Source: Proteiniclasticum sp. | GTDB lineage: Bacteria; Bacillota; Clostridia; Clostridiales; Clostridiaceae | DNA length: 64,000 nucleotides | Direction of reading: 5' to 3' | Assembly (NCBI RefSeq): GCF_003514505.1 | Contig: NZ_DOPX01000010.1 | Span: forward strand, 1-64,000 | In this document: positions 42,959 through 51,441 of the stretch, piece after piece | How the letters are laid out: each line of letters opens with the position of its first letter | Numbering within the stretch: position 1 is the first letter of the stretch | Translations under genes and position numbers: made by a program | The notes under the pieces: model-generated | The model's database searches: none | Told to the model about the DNA's origin: nothing | What the model saw: the letters and a program-made list of their open reading frames with translations, nothing else

Positions 42959-43663
42959 TCATAGGATCTCCACTGAAAGCACCGTGAGATCAAGATCTTC
43001 CACACGGAACCTGACGTTCATTCCCCCGAAGCTTAGGCCATAGACTCTTTCGGGATCGTTCTGATAAGAAGGTCTTGGGTCTTCTTTCAGCACCGAAACC
43101 AGGGCTGCATACTTTTCTGGAATGATTTTATCCACAAGCTCTTTGGGAATATCCACAGAAAGTTTTGGCTTTTCCACTTCAAAGATCCCGCACCGGGCTT
43201 CCTCATGGCTGTCTGAATAAGGCAGATAAGGCTTGATGTCCACAATGGGGGTTCCATCCATAAGATCTGCCCCTTGCACCAAAAGAACCGGTCCCTTCAT
43301 CGGATCCATCTCCACCCCTTTCAGCTTCACAGCAGAAAGACCCAGATGGTTTGGCCTAAAAGGAGATCTTGTGGCAAAAACACCCAGTCTCTTGTTTCCT
43401 CCAAGCCTTGGTGGCCTTACCGTCGGTGTCCATCCTCCCTCCACAGCTTCTGAGAACTGCCAGATGAGCCACAGATGGGTGAAGTTCTCCATGCCTTTCA
43501 CTGCATCCTCTGTTCTGTAGCCTGGTTCAAAGACGATCCTTCCTTCTAAATCCTCCACAAGGCCACCCTGCCTTGGAATGCCGAACTTTGAGGGAAAATC
43601 CGTCTCAATCCTTGCAATGATGTCTATTTCGATTTTTTGATTTTCTGTTGTTTCTTCCTTCAT
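42959..43663 (-). CDS. trmO: tRNA (N6-threonylcarbamoyladenosine37-N6)-methyltransferase TrmO
   Basis: About 234 residues from the ATG at 43663 (AAAGGTG upstream). The TsaA/YaeB fold is shown by IARIETDFPSKFGIPRQGG, the FATRSPFRPNHLGLSAVKL loop and MDGTPIVDIKPYLPYSD. It uses S-adenosylmethionine to methylate t6A at position 37 of certain tRNAs. The C-terminal extension is of the longer YaeB type. It lies downstream of the SDR gene. Confidence 0.9.
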   Translation of the reverse strand: MKEETTENQKIEIDIIARIETDFPSKFGIPRQGGLVEDLEGRIVFEPGYRTEDAVKGMENFTHLWLIWQFSEAVEGGWTPTVRPPRLGGNKRLGVFATRSPFRPNHLGLSAVKLKGVEMDPMKGPVLLVQGADLMDGTPIVDIKPYLPYSDSHEEARCGIFEVEKPKLSVDIPKELVDKIIPEKYAALVSVLKEDPRPSYQNDPERVYGLSFGGMNVRFRVEDLDLTVLSVEIL

Positions 43664-43687
43664 ATTCCGCACCTTTCTTTTTATCCG

Positions 43688-44578
43688 TTAAGCACCGGAG
43701 TGCTCCTTATTTCGTTTCAGTTTCTCTTCTATCTTCTTGAAAGATACTCCCGTGAAGTCCTCCGTCCACTGAAAAAGCTTTTTTGAAAACTCTTCGTCCC
43801 GGGCTTTTCTGGAAACCTTCGCCGGTTTTCCATTGTAGAAGTATTCTCCAGTGATCCCTTCCACAGAAGGGTCTGTGGCCAAATACACCGCCGTGGCCGC
43901 CCCTTCCTCAGGGCTTCTGAAAAACGGCTTCAGAAGCTTCGTGATGCTTTTTCCAAACCCAGTCTCCCGGTTTACGCCCATGTTGGTGGCGACAGCACCA
44001 GGATGGCAGCTGTTCACAGTAATACCATATGGAGCAAGCTTCTTTGAGAGCTCTTTGGCAAAGAGCACATTGGCAAGCTTCGACTGTCCATAGGCTTTGA
44101 AAGGACGAAAGCTCTTTTCAAGGGAGAGATCCTCAAAATAAATATCTCCCCATTTATGGGCACCGGAGGCCACCTGAACGATGCGGCTTCCTTTGTGGAG
44201 CCTTTCAAGAAGAAGGAGGGTCAAAAGAAAATGTCCCACATGGTTCACCCCAAACTGCATCTCCAGTCCTTCTTTCGAAAGCTCTCTTTGGGTGGTGATG
44301 ACCCCAGCGTTATTCAGCATCACGTCTATTTTCTCATAGGTTTCTCCAATGAAGGACGCTGCCCTTCGGACGGACTGAAGATCCGACAGATCGCAGAGAA
44401 TCAGATGAAAGCATCCCGGCTGCTCTTCATTCAGCATTTTGAAGGCTTCGTTTCCTCTTTTTTCACTGCGGACCAGCATCAACACAAAATATCCTTTTCT
44501 TGCCAGCATCCTGGCAGAAGCCATCCCCATGCCTGAATTTGCGCCGGTCACCAGGGCGATCTTCTTCTCCATACTCAT
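43688..44578 (-). CDS. Short-chain dehydrogenase/reductase
   Basis: 296 residues, Rossmann fold. The cofactor site is VTGANSGMGMASARML, the structural motif is LNNAGVI, and the catalytic pair is in YGQSKLANVLF (Tyr and Lys). The layout fits the retinol-dehydrogenase-like classical SDRs. Substrate unknown. Confidence 0.92.
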   Translation of the reverse strand: MSMEKKIALVTGANSGMGMASARMLARKGYFVLMLVRSEKRGNEAFKMLNEEQPGCFHLILCDLSDLQSVRRAASFIGETYEKIDVMLNNAGVITTQRELSKEGLEMQFGVNHVGHFLLTLLLLERLHKGSRIVQVASGAHKWGDIYFEDLSLEKSFRPFKAYGQSKLANVLFAKELSKKLAPYGITVNSCHPGAVATNMGVNRETGFGKSITKLLKPFFRSPEEGAATAVYLATDPSVEGITGEYFYNGKPAKVSRKARDEEFSKKLFQWTEDFTGVSFKKIEEKLKRNKEHSGA

Positions 44579-44684
44579 TTCCCCTTTGCTTTATGCCATG
44601 ACTTTTCTTTCTATCTTATCACAGTTCGTCCCGTTTCAATATTGCGGAAACATCAGAGATCCTCAGCCTGTCTTCCTCACTCCG

Positions 44685-44715
44685 CAAAAAAGCCGCAGCT
44701 TCTTTTGCTGCAGCT
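44685..44715 (-). terminator. Terminator of the dodecin gene
   Basis: On the minus strand AGCTGCAGC, 7-base loop, GCTGCGGCT (one wobble) and TTTTTT, about 10 bases after the dodecin stop. Confidence 0.85.
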
Positions 44716-44723
44716 CTTTTGAT

Positions 44724-44924
44724 TCAGTCTACGAGGAAAGATATTTTGACATTCACTCTATAAGTAGTAATTTCTTCGCCCTCTACCACAGCCTGCATTT
44801 CTTTCACATACACAGACTTGATGTTCTTCACGGTTTTTGAAGCTTCCTTCACTGCATCTCTTGTTGCAGCTTCCCATCCATCTTTTGATTCCGCCAGAAG
44901 CTCAATGACTTTCACAACTGCCAT
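44724..44924 (-). CDS. Dodecin family flavin-binding protein
   Basis: 66 residues, the full dodecin length. The segment VIELLAESKDGWEAATRDAV and the later ITTYRVNVKISFLVD give the single beta-alpha-beta-beta unit. Dodecamers store riboflavin or FMN and protect against free flavin. An inverted repeat (44939-44948 with 44960-44969) overlaps the Shine-Dalgarno bases AAGGAGG. Confidence 0.9.
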   Translation of the reverse strand: MAVVKVIELLAESKDGWEAATRDAVKEASKTVKNIKSVYVKEMQAVVEGEEITTYRVNVKISFLVD

Positions 44925-44938
44925 ATTCTAAAGACCTC

Positions 44939-44969
44939 CTTCTTTGTTTTTTTCATCATAACAAAGAAG
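44939..44969 (-). promoter_or_regulatory. Hairpin next to the dodecin ribosome binding site
   Basis: CTTCTTTGTT with AACAAAGAAG, a perfect 10-bp stem; its 3' arm on the minus strand runs into AAGGAGGT. The stem could hide part of the site, or be a terminator remnant of the upstream gene at 45002. Confidence 0.45.
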
Positions 44970-45001
44970 CATAGAGAAACTATGAGGAAACACCAAACAA
45001 T

Positions 45002-45442
45002 CTATGAATACCGTTCTTCCTTCTCCAGAAAGAGACTGAAAAGCGCATAACCTGCTCCTCCAAATAAGATGGGTAAGCTGAAGAATAAAATGAGTCCAGG
45101 TGCATCGTCAACGTCTGCCAGACGGTAAGTAAAGGGCAGCATCAGCAGAAAAATGATACTAAAGACCGCGGCAGAGGCTCTGGCTTTTCTCCATATACTC
45201 TGCCTGTTCTTCCCCGCTGCATCTTCTCTTTCCTTCAGCAGGCTTAGCATGAGCTGAAGGAGATAAATCACGGGCAGGATGGACAGGTACAGACCTCCAA
45301 TGAGCGGATAAAGTAAACCCGCATAGCGTGGATTCACAGGCTCTTCCAAAAGAGAGAACAGAAACATCAAAGAGACCCCCACAATCACAACTGTTAATAG
45401 CACCAGAAAACTTTTTAGATACAGCTTATACCATTTTTTCAT
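45002..45442 (-). CDS. Four-span membrane protein (DUF2975-like)
   Basis: About 146 residues, start taken at the ATG at 45442 (MKKWYKLYLKS). Four hydrophobic segments, near residues 10-30, 45-65, 90-108 and 120-138, with a charged loop (KEREDAAGKNRQSIWRKAR) in the middle. The layout resembles DUF2975, but I cannot confirm it. No strong ribosome binding site is seen. Confidence 0.6.
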   Translation of the reverse strand: MKKWYKLYLKSFLVLLTVVIVGVSLMFLFSLLEEPVNPRYAGLLYPLIGGLYLSILPVIYLLQLMLSLLKEREDAAGKNRQSIWRKARASAAVFSIIFLLMLPFTYRLADVDDAPGLILFFSLPILFGGAGYALFSLFLEKEERYS

Positions 45443-45611
45443 CACAATCACGCTCTACTGTTAAGGTATCCACAGAAGGATCTCAGCCTTTCTGTGAACT
45501 CAGAGCTATTTTATCATCATTTTTATTGAATAACAATAAAAATATATTATTATTCAATTCTATACCATTTCTCCATTCCTAGCCTGCTCCTAGAGAACCG
45601 TGTGGTAAGAC

Positions 45612-47117
45612 TTATCTGAATGCGTTCCGATCTTCCACGTAATCCTCCAGAAGAGTCTTCTCCACATTGGGATAATTCTCCAACAGTCCTTCCAAGAGTA
45701 CACTTTTATAGAGTGCTCCCGCATCATTTTTTGCCTTCACTCTTTTACTGGTGAAAGTCATGGCAGGAATGCCCTCGATATCTTTCAGCCTCACTGGAAG
45801 ACCGTACCAGGAAGTGTCTTCGTCCGGTTCATTTCCACCATTTTCTTCCCGTAGGATATGCTGATACTGGGTTTTTGTCACAAGATAGGCCACGCCATAG
45901 GCTTTTCCAGGCTTTGTGGTATCCAGAAAAGAGACGCCTTTTCCTTCCCAGGATCCTGATTTGCCGCCATAGTACATGTCAAAGGGTATAGTGACCTTCT
46001 TCTTTCTCCTTGGGAGCCTTCTGTCTATGCATTCTTTCTGATGTCTCCCAAGCCCTCGGAAGCTTCCGCCCTCCAGATAATACCTGAACCGCTCAAGAAG
46101 CATATTGGACCCGTAGGAAACATACCAGATGAGTTCTTCCTTGGGGACCCATGGCTGATCCGTGACTGCCACTTTATTCTTCTTTTCCACTTCATGAAGA
46201 TACACATAGGTGCCCACAGGATAAAGCATGATGCCCTCCTGCCATACGGAAACTTCACGATAGCTGTAGAGATGCCCTTCCCCCTCCAGATGATGAATCC
46301 GCTGCAATGTTTCACGGGTGACTTCATAGACCTCGCCTAAGACTGTACCGTCCTTCTCTTCTTTAATCCCAGGATAGCTCCCCAGGTGATATAGCGCATA
46401 GCCTCTCAGCTGAGCCTCTCCAAGATATCTGCTTCCAGAAAGATATGCCTCATGATTTCTGTTTCCTTTCATTAGAGTCCCATAGACAAAAATTCTTGCC
46501 ATTTCATTTTCTCCTCTCAGTTTTTTCAGCAGTGCTTTTGCTTCTTCTGTATGGTCTTCTCCCCAGTCAGAATATACCGCTTCCCCACGGCATTTCCATG
46601 CAAGATCATCCACCGCTGCCTGGAATGCCTTTGAAAACTCCGGTGCATCCTCTGGAAATCTTCGGAGAAACTCCATTACATTTCCTTCTTCAAAGAGTCT
46701 CAAAGTTTCCATAAGGCCTTGCAGTCCATCATGTCCTGCCCCTAAAAACCCTCGCCCTGTAGCGCCGTGAAGAAGCCTTCTGAATATCTCATCAAATCCA
46801 TCGAGAGTTGTAACTTTCTCCAGATTCTTCAGCTTCATCTGCATCAGAATGGCACAGGATATATACGTTGGGTGATAAAAGTAACGGACTCTGGAGTCAC
46901 TGGGCATCTCCTCTGGTGAACCAAGGCCCAAGAAGTACAGTTTCTCATTTCTTGGAAGCGCCTTGGCATCCTGCAGCATTTTCCTTGCATAGGCCACGGC
47001 ATCCTCTTCAGAAACTCCCCCGGACTTGATTTCTCTAAAGTCCTCCATCAGCTTGGCAATGATCTTTTCCATTTCCGTGGTATCGATGGTTTCCGGTCTG
47101 TAAAATATGTTTTTCAT
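45612..47117 (-). CDS. Three-part protein: N-terminal domain plus two GGCT/AIG2-like domains
   Basis: 501 residues. Residues 1-205 are an unrecognised helical domain (contains RRLLHGATGRGFLGAGHDGL). Residues 206-325 are a gamma-glutamylcyclotransferase/AIG2-type domain (MARIFVYGTLMKGNRNHEAY, with the catalytic Glu likely in HHLEGEGHLYSY). Residues about 331-501 are a second such domain (ELIWYVSYGSNMLLERF). An internal ATG at 46502 before MARIF has AGAGGAGA upstream in frame, so a shorter product could also be made. GGCT-type enzymes release 5-oxoproline from gamma-glutamyl compounds. The gene follows the WYL-type regulator gene. Confidence 0.78.
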   Translation of the reverse strand: MKNIFYRPETIDTTEMEKIIAKLMEDFREIKSGGVSEEDAVAYARKMLQDAKALPRNEKLYFLGLGSPEEMPSDSRVRYFYHPTYISCAILMQMKLKNLEKVTTLDGFDEIFRRLLHGATGRGFLGAGHDGLQGLMETLRLFEEGNVMEFLRRFPEDAPEFSKAFQAAVDDLAWKCRGEAVYSDWGEDHTEEAKALLKKLRGENEMARIFVYGTLMKGNRNHEAYLSGSRYLGEAQLRGYALYHLGSYPGIKEEKDGTVLGEVYEVTRETLQRIHHLEGEGHLYSYREVSVWQEGIMLYPVGTYVYLHEVEKKNKVAVTDQPWVPKEELIWYVSYGSNMLLERFRYYLEGGSFRGLGRHQKECIDRRLPRRKKKVTIPFDMYYGGKSGSWEGKGVSFLDTTKPGKAYGVAYLVTKTQYQHILREENGGNEPDEDTSWYGLPVRLKDIEGIPAMTFTSKRVKAKNDAGALYKSVLLEGLLENYPNVEKTLLEDYVEDRNAFR

Positions 47118-47206
47118 AAAGTTTCCTCCTCATGTTTTCCTTTGCTTTATGTTTTCATGATAGAGGATGGGATTGATTCTTGGTATGAAACCCGGTTTCA
47201 ATTGGA

Positions 47207-48214
47207 TTAGTACAGCTCTTCTTTGGTATAGGCACTTCTTAAGACACGGTCAAAGAATACGGTCCTTACCCCCTCTTTATACTCAATCTTCAGGAAGCTT
47301 CCTTTGTAGGTTCCTGGGATGCATCGGCACTCCTCGAGAAAGACAGCACTGCCGTCCTCTTCCAGGTACACCATAAAAAAAGACTTTTCATTTTTCATGC
47401 AGTCCATGAGTACGCTGGGTCCGTCCGTCGTCTTAAAACGCTTCTCTTCAAGAAAAGCATCGCTCTCTGAGCGTGCTAACGCCTCATAAAATGCAGTATC
47501 TTCCTGAATAAGCTCTTTTGACACCTGGAGAATTCTATTTTTTCCAAAGGAAGAAAGCTGCATCCAAAGGTCTTCTGCTGACTTCTCTGCATAGGCTTTC
47601 ATCAACGGATTCTCCATCATCATTTGGAGACCCTTCAGCGCTGCAATGACTTGGGTCAGGTTCCAGGTGAGAAAAAACGGATGAACCGTGGAGGAGAACA
47701 AGACTTTTCCATTTTTTCTCTCCATATCCCGGATCTCAAACTTCCGGCCTAGAATCTGAATGGGATCCTCATCCAGTCCCCGGAGCTTTTTAAGATCTTC
47801 CTCCAGAGTCCTTGTGCTCACCCATAAGCGCTCACTCAAATCCTCTATATCGAGATCACCACCTTGAAGCTCCTTTGCCAGATACATTTGACGCTCAAAG
47901 GTATTCCACACATCCACTTCAGGAAAAGAGACTTCTATACTGCATTGATGCACCTCTAAAAGATACTGAAGAAATTTTTTATAGACGAAGATTGCTGTAC
48001 CTTTATGATTCTTATAGGATCGAACCGCTTCTTTCATCGCCCGCTCCAGCTCATCCTGATCCAAATCCGGCAGAGCATACTGAGCTTCCAATAGCTTTAT
48101 CAGGGAAGTTACTGTAGATTTTTTTAGAGAAGAATATTCATAATAATGCTTATAATTCTCTGGTGTCATGATTTCATCAAACCATGGGCCCTTCTTGATG
48201 CCCGTCATATCCAT
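47207..48214 (-). CDS. WYL-type HTH transcriptional regulator
   Basis: 335 residues. The HTH lies near residues 120-145 (DLDIEDLSERLWVSTRTLEE, then DLKKLRG), followed by a WYL-like C-terminal part (PFFLTWNLTQVIAALKGLQM and FLEECRCIPGTYKGSFLKIE). The N-terminal 110 residues are a helical extension. These regulators bind nucleic acid or small ligands through WYL. It may control the three-part GGCT gene 89 bases downstream. The inverted repeat TGAAACC-C-GGTTTCA at 47186-47200 lies between the genes. Confidence 0.7.
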   Translation of the reverse strand: MDMTGIKKGPWFDEIMTPENYKHYYEYSSLKKSTVTSLIKLLEAQYALPDLDQDELERAMKEAVRSYKNHKGTAIFVYKKFLQYLLEVHQCSIEVSFPEVDVWNTFERQMYLAKELQGGDLDIEDLSERLWVSTRTLEEDLKKLRGLDEDPIQILGRKFEIRDMERKNGKVLFSSTVHPFFLTWNLTQVIAALKGLQMMMENPLMKAYAEKSAEDLWMQLSSFGKNRILQVSKELIQEDTAFYEALARSESDAFLEEKRFKTTDGPSVLMDCMKNEKSFFMVYLEEDGSAVFLEECRCIPGTYKGSFLKIEYKEGVRTVFFDRVLRSAYTKEELY

Positions 48215-48437
48215 CGACTCCTTTCTCGTATTTTTTTCATCCTATAGCTGTATCTTACTGCGAAAATAGCAAAATGGAAATATAATTTCTATCATCCGAT
48301 ATCATTCATACTCCTCTATCTGATTCACTCCATAAATAATAAAATCAAGAAAATCGACCCTGTTTTTTTTGATACTAAAGTTTAACCCAAGATAAATCTT
48401 CATTTTTTCAATAATTCTTAAACCTGTACGAACAAGA

Positions 48438-48466
48438 TTGACAACGTTTACTTGATTCGTTAAACT
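48438..48466 (+). promoter_or_regulatory. Promoter of the sugar ABC operon
   Basis: TTGACA (48438-48443), 17 bases, TAAACT (48461-48466). Copies of TACGAACA flank it at 48427-48434 and 48470-48477, with an inverted TTCGTTA inside, so a repressor or activator site is likely. The leader to 48629 has a hairpin (ACTTCGCT with AGTGAAGT) and a short GCAG/CTGC stem before the ribosome binding site. Confidence 0.72.
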
Positions 48467-48629
48467 AAATACGAACAGACCTGAATAGGCTTGTTAAATT
48501 TCGACAGCTATTCTCCGACTCTGAAAAGGGCTGAACTTCGCTTTAAATTGGCTGAAAATTCAGTGAAGTTTACAGCGCTTATACAGAACCGGCAGTTTTT
48601 GCTGTCAAAAAAAAGAGAGGGGTAAAAGA

Positions 48630-49751
48630 ATGAAAAAGAACCGTAAACTTGTCATCTTATCCGCAGTGCTTTCCGCAATGATGCTGTTTTCCGTAGCCTG
48701 TTCCTCTGGCGATACTGAAGGAAATGGCGATGGCAGTGTGGATATCGGGATCGTTCTTCCTACAAAAGATGAGCCCCGCTGGGTTCAGGATGAGACCAGA
48801 TTCAAGGAAGCTCTCGCAGATACAGACTACTCTGTAGAAATTCTCTTCAGCCAGGGATCCTCTGCGAAGGAAAAAGAAAATGTGGAATCACTTCTGACCA
48901 AGGGAATCAAAGTACTGATCATCTGCCCACACGATGGAGATGCCGCTGCCGCTGCTGCTGAAGCTGCCGCTGCTGAAGGCGTCAAAGTCATCTCTTATGA
49001 CCGTCTCATCACCGGTACTGACGCTGTAGATTACTATGTGACATTTGACTCCGTTGCTGTTGGTGCGGCTCAAGGCCAGTATCTCATCGACAAAGCTTCC
49101 GGCAAAGACAATCCACTCTATCTCTATGCCGGCGCAGCAACAGACAACAATGCATTCCTGTTCTTTGAAGGCGCATGGAGCGTTCTTCAACCTAAAATCA
49201 AGGATGGCACCTTTGTCATCAAGAACTCCCCAGAAGCTGTAGCACTTCAGGACAAAGCTGAGCTGACCCGTGATGAAATGTCCAAGATCATCGGACAGAT
49301 CACCACCAACTGGGATTTCAATGAAGCGAAGAACAAGGCTGAATCTCACCTGACTGCTGCATCTGCTGCAGACAAGGGCGATGTATTTATCCTTGCACCA
49401 AACGATGGAACCGCAAGATCCATTGCGGACACCTTTGCCACAGACACTGATGTCACCAGCTTCGTTGTAACAGGACAGGATGCTGAAAAAGCTTCCGTTC
49501 AGTACATCATCGACGGAAAACAATCCATGACCGTATTTAAAGACGTGAGAACTCTAGTAAAAGACTCCATTGACATGGCTGTTTCCATTCTGAAAGGTGA
49601 AACTCCTGGAACCACAGGCGCCTATGACAACAAGAACAAAGAAGTTCCTGCAAAGCAGACTGAAGTTATTACTGTGGATCAGGAAAATGTGAAGGCAGCC
49701 CTCATTGACTCCGGATATTATGAAGCATCCGAGTTTACTGGACTGGAATAA
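48630..49751 (+). CDS. ChvE/XylF-type sugar-binding lipoprotein
   Basis: 373 residues. The signal ends in a lipobox (MLFSVACSS, Cys near 24). Cluster B periplasmic-binding fold, LacI-like: VDIGIVLPTKDEPRWVQDET and later GVKVISYDRLITGTDAVDYY. The Arg-Trp pair in the first strand is typical of the ChvE/GguA group that binds arabinose, xylose or galactose. A strong hairpin between this gene and the ATPase gene suits higher expression of the binding protein. Confidence 0.9.
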   Translation: MKKNRKLVILSAVLSAMMLFSVACSSGDTEGNGDGSVDIGIVLPTKDEPRWVQDETRFKEALADTDYSVEILFSQGSSAKEKENVESLLTKGIKVLIICPHDGDAAAAAAEAAAAEGVKVISYDRLITGTDAVDYYVTFDSVAVGAAQGQYLIDKASGKDNPLYLYAGAATDNNAFLFFEGAWSVLQPKIKDGTFVIKNSPEAVALQDKAELTRDEMSKIIGQITTNWDFNEAKNKAESHLTAASAADKGDVFILAPNDGTARSIADTFATDTDVTSFVVTGQDAEKASVQYIIDGKQSMTVFKDVRTLVKDSIDMAVSILKGETPGTTGAYDNKNKEVPAKQTEVITVDQENVKAALIDSGYYEASEFTGLE

Positions 49752-49785
49752 CAGCTCAGGCCACAAAAAAATAGAGTACCATCAG

Positions 49786-49814
49786 ATAGTGAAAGCCATT
49801 TTGGCTTTCACTAT
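49786..49814 (+). terminator. Intercistronic hairpin after the binding-protein gene
   Basis: A perfect 12-bp stem ATAGTGAAAGCC with GGCTTTCACTAT and a 5-base loop, with only a weak T run. It should act as an attenuator or mRNA-stability element in front of the ATPase gene. Confidence 0.78.
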
Positions 49815-49883
49815 TTATGATATACGAGATCTGGAAAGGCTCTGGCCTTTTCCGAGCATCCGCAAACAGAGGAGAGGGAAAAT

Positions 49884-51419
49884 ATGGAAACTGCTCTTCA
49901 GACAGATTATATTCTGGAAATGAAAAACATCACCAAAGTCTTCCCGGGGGTAAAAGCCCTGGATGATGTGAATTTCAAAGTAAAGCGTGGAGAGATCCAC
50001 TGCCTTGTGGGAGAAAATGGTGCCGGTAAATCCACCTTGATGAAAGTGCTCTCCGGCGTATGGCCCTTTGGATCCTATGAAGGAGATATCCTTCTCAATG
50101 GAGAAGTGCAGAAGTATCAGGGCATCCATGACAGCGAAAAAGCAGGCATTGCCATCATCTATCAGGAGCTGGCCCTTATTCCTGAGCTTTCTGTCTATGA
50201 AAACATCTATCTGGGCCACGAAATCAGAAAAGGCAGATTCATCGACTGGAACGAGACCATCAAAATGTCCAAAGAAATGCTGAAAAAAGTAAGACTCAAC
50301 ATAAACCCTGAAACCAAAATCAAGGACCTTGGTGTCGGCAAGCAGCAGCTCATCGAAATCGCCAAAGCCTTCAGCAAAGAAGTGAGCCTCATCATCCTGG
50401 ATGAGCCCACGGCAGCACTAAATGACGACGACTCCGCAAACCTTCTGGAGCTTCTTCTGGAGCTGAAAAAGGAAGGTGTCACTTCTATCATGATCAGCCA
50501 TAAGCTGAAGGAAGTCATCCACATCGCAGATACCGTCACCGTCCTTCGGGATGGCAAGACCATCTGCTCCCTGTCCAAAGAGAAGGGAGAAATCTCAGAA
50601 CCTGTCCTCATCCGAAACATGGTGGGCAGAGCCATCGATGACATCTTCCCCAAGCGGCTGGAGAAGAATCTGGGAGAAACACTTCTGGAAGTGAGAAACC
50701 TCAGCGCTGTAGATCCTAAAAACGGGAAAAAGGTGCTGAAAAACGTCAGCATTCATGCGAAAAAAGGAGAAGTGGTGGGCATCGCCGGTCTCATTGGTGC
50801 AGGACGGACAGAGCTCGCCTCCTGCATCTTCGGGAACCCCAAAGGGTTCAAAATGGAAGGAGACATTTTTGTAGACGGTGAGAAGCATACCTTCCATCAT
50901 CCGAAAGATGCCATCAAAAAAGGCATCGCCTATGTCACGGAAGACCGAAAAAAGGAAGGACTCATCCTTCTTCAGGATATTAAGAACAACATCAGCCTGG
51001 CCAATCTGAAAGGCATCTCCTCCAGCGGCATTGTCAATGACAATGAAGAAATCACTGTAGGAGAATCCTACCGGAAATCGCTTGGCATCAAAACCCCTTC
51101 GGTGGAGCAGCTCACAAGAAACTTAAGCGGCGGAAACCAGCAGAAGGTTTCCCTGGGCAAATGGCTGAACACAAAACCAAAGGTTCTTATTCTGGATGAG
51201 CCCACCCGAGGCATCGATGTAGGCGCCAAGTTTGAGATCTACACCATCATCAACAGCCTGGTCAAAGAAGGCATGAGCATCATCATGATTTCCTCCGAGC
51301 TTCCGGAAATTCTGGGCATGAGCGACCGCGTCTACGTGGTTGCAGAAGGCAAGATCACAGGGGAACTGCCTGTGGAAGAAGCCACCCAGGATAAAATCAT
51401 GGAACTTGCCACAGTCTGA
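49884..51419 (+). CDS. Sugar ABC ATPase with two nucleotide-binding domains (GguA/XylG type)
   Basis: 511 residues. The first domain has Walker A GENGAGKSTLMK, signature LGVGKQQLIEIAKAF and Walker B LIILDEPTAAL. The second has the degenerate P-loop GLIGAGRTELAS, signature LSGGNQQKVSLGKWL and VLILDEPTRGIDVGAK. This double-domain form is typical of CUT2 sugar importers (XylG, AraG, MglA, GguA). It lies between the binding protein and the permease gene. Confidence 0.94.
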   Translation: METALQTDYILEMKNITKVFPGVKALDDVNFKVKRGEIHCLVGENGAGKSTLMKVLSGVWPFGSYEGDILLNGEVQKYQGIHDSEKAGIAIIYQELALIPELSVYENIYLGHEIRKGRFIDWNETIKMSKEMLKKVRLNINPETKIKDLGVGKQQLIEIAKAFSKEVSLIILDEPTAALNDDDSANLLELLLELKKEGVTSIMISHKLKEVIHIADTVTVLRDGKTICSLSKEKGEISEPVLIRNMVGRAIDDIFPKRLEKNLGETLLEVRNLSAVDPKNGKKVLKNVSIHAKKGEVVGIAGLIGAGRTELASCIFGNPKGFKMEGDIFVDGEKHTFHHPKDAIKKGIAYVTEDRKKEGLILLQDIKNNISLANLKGISSSGIVNDNEEITVGESYRKSLGIKTPSVEQLTRNLSGGNQQKVSLGKWLNTKPKVLILDEPTRGIDVGAKFEIYTIINSLVKEGMSIIMISSELPEILGMSDRVYVVAEGKITGELPVEEATQDKIMELATV

Positions 51420-51441
51420 GAACAAAGAGGAGGAAGAAAAA

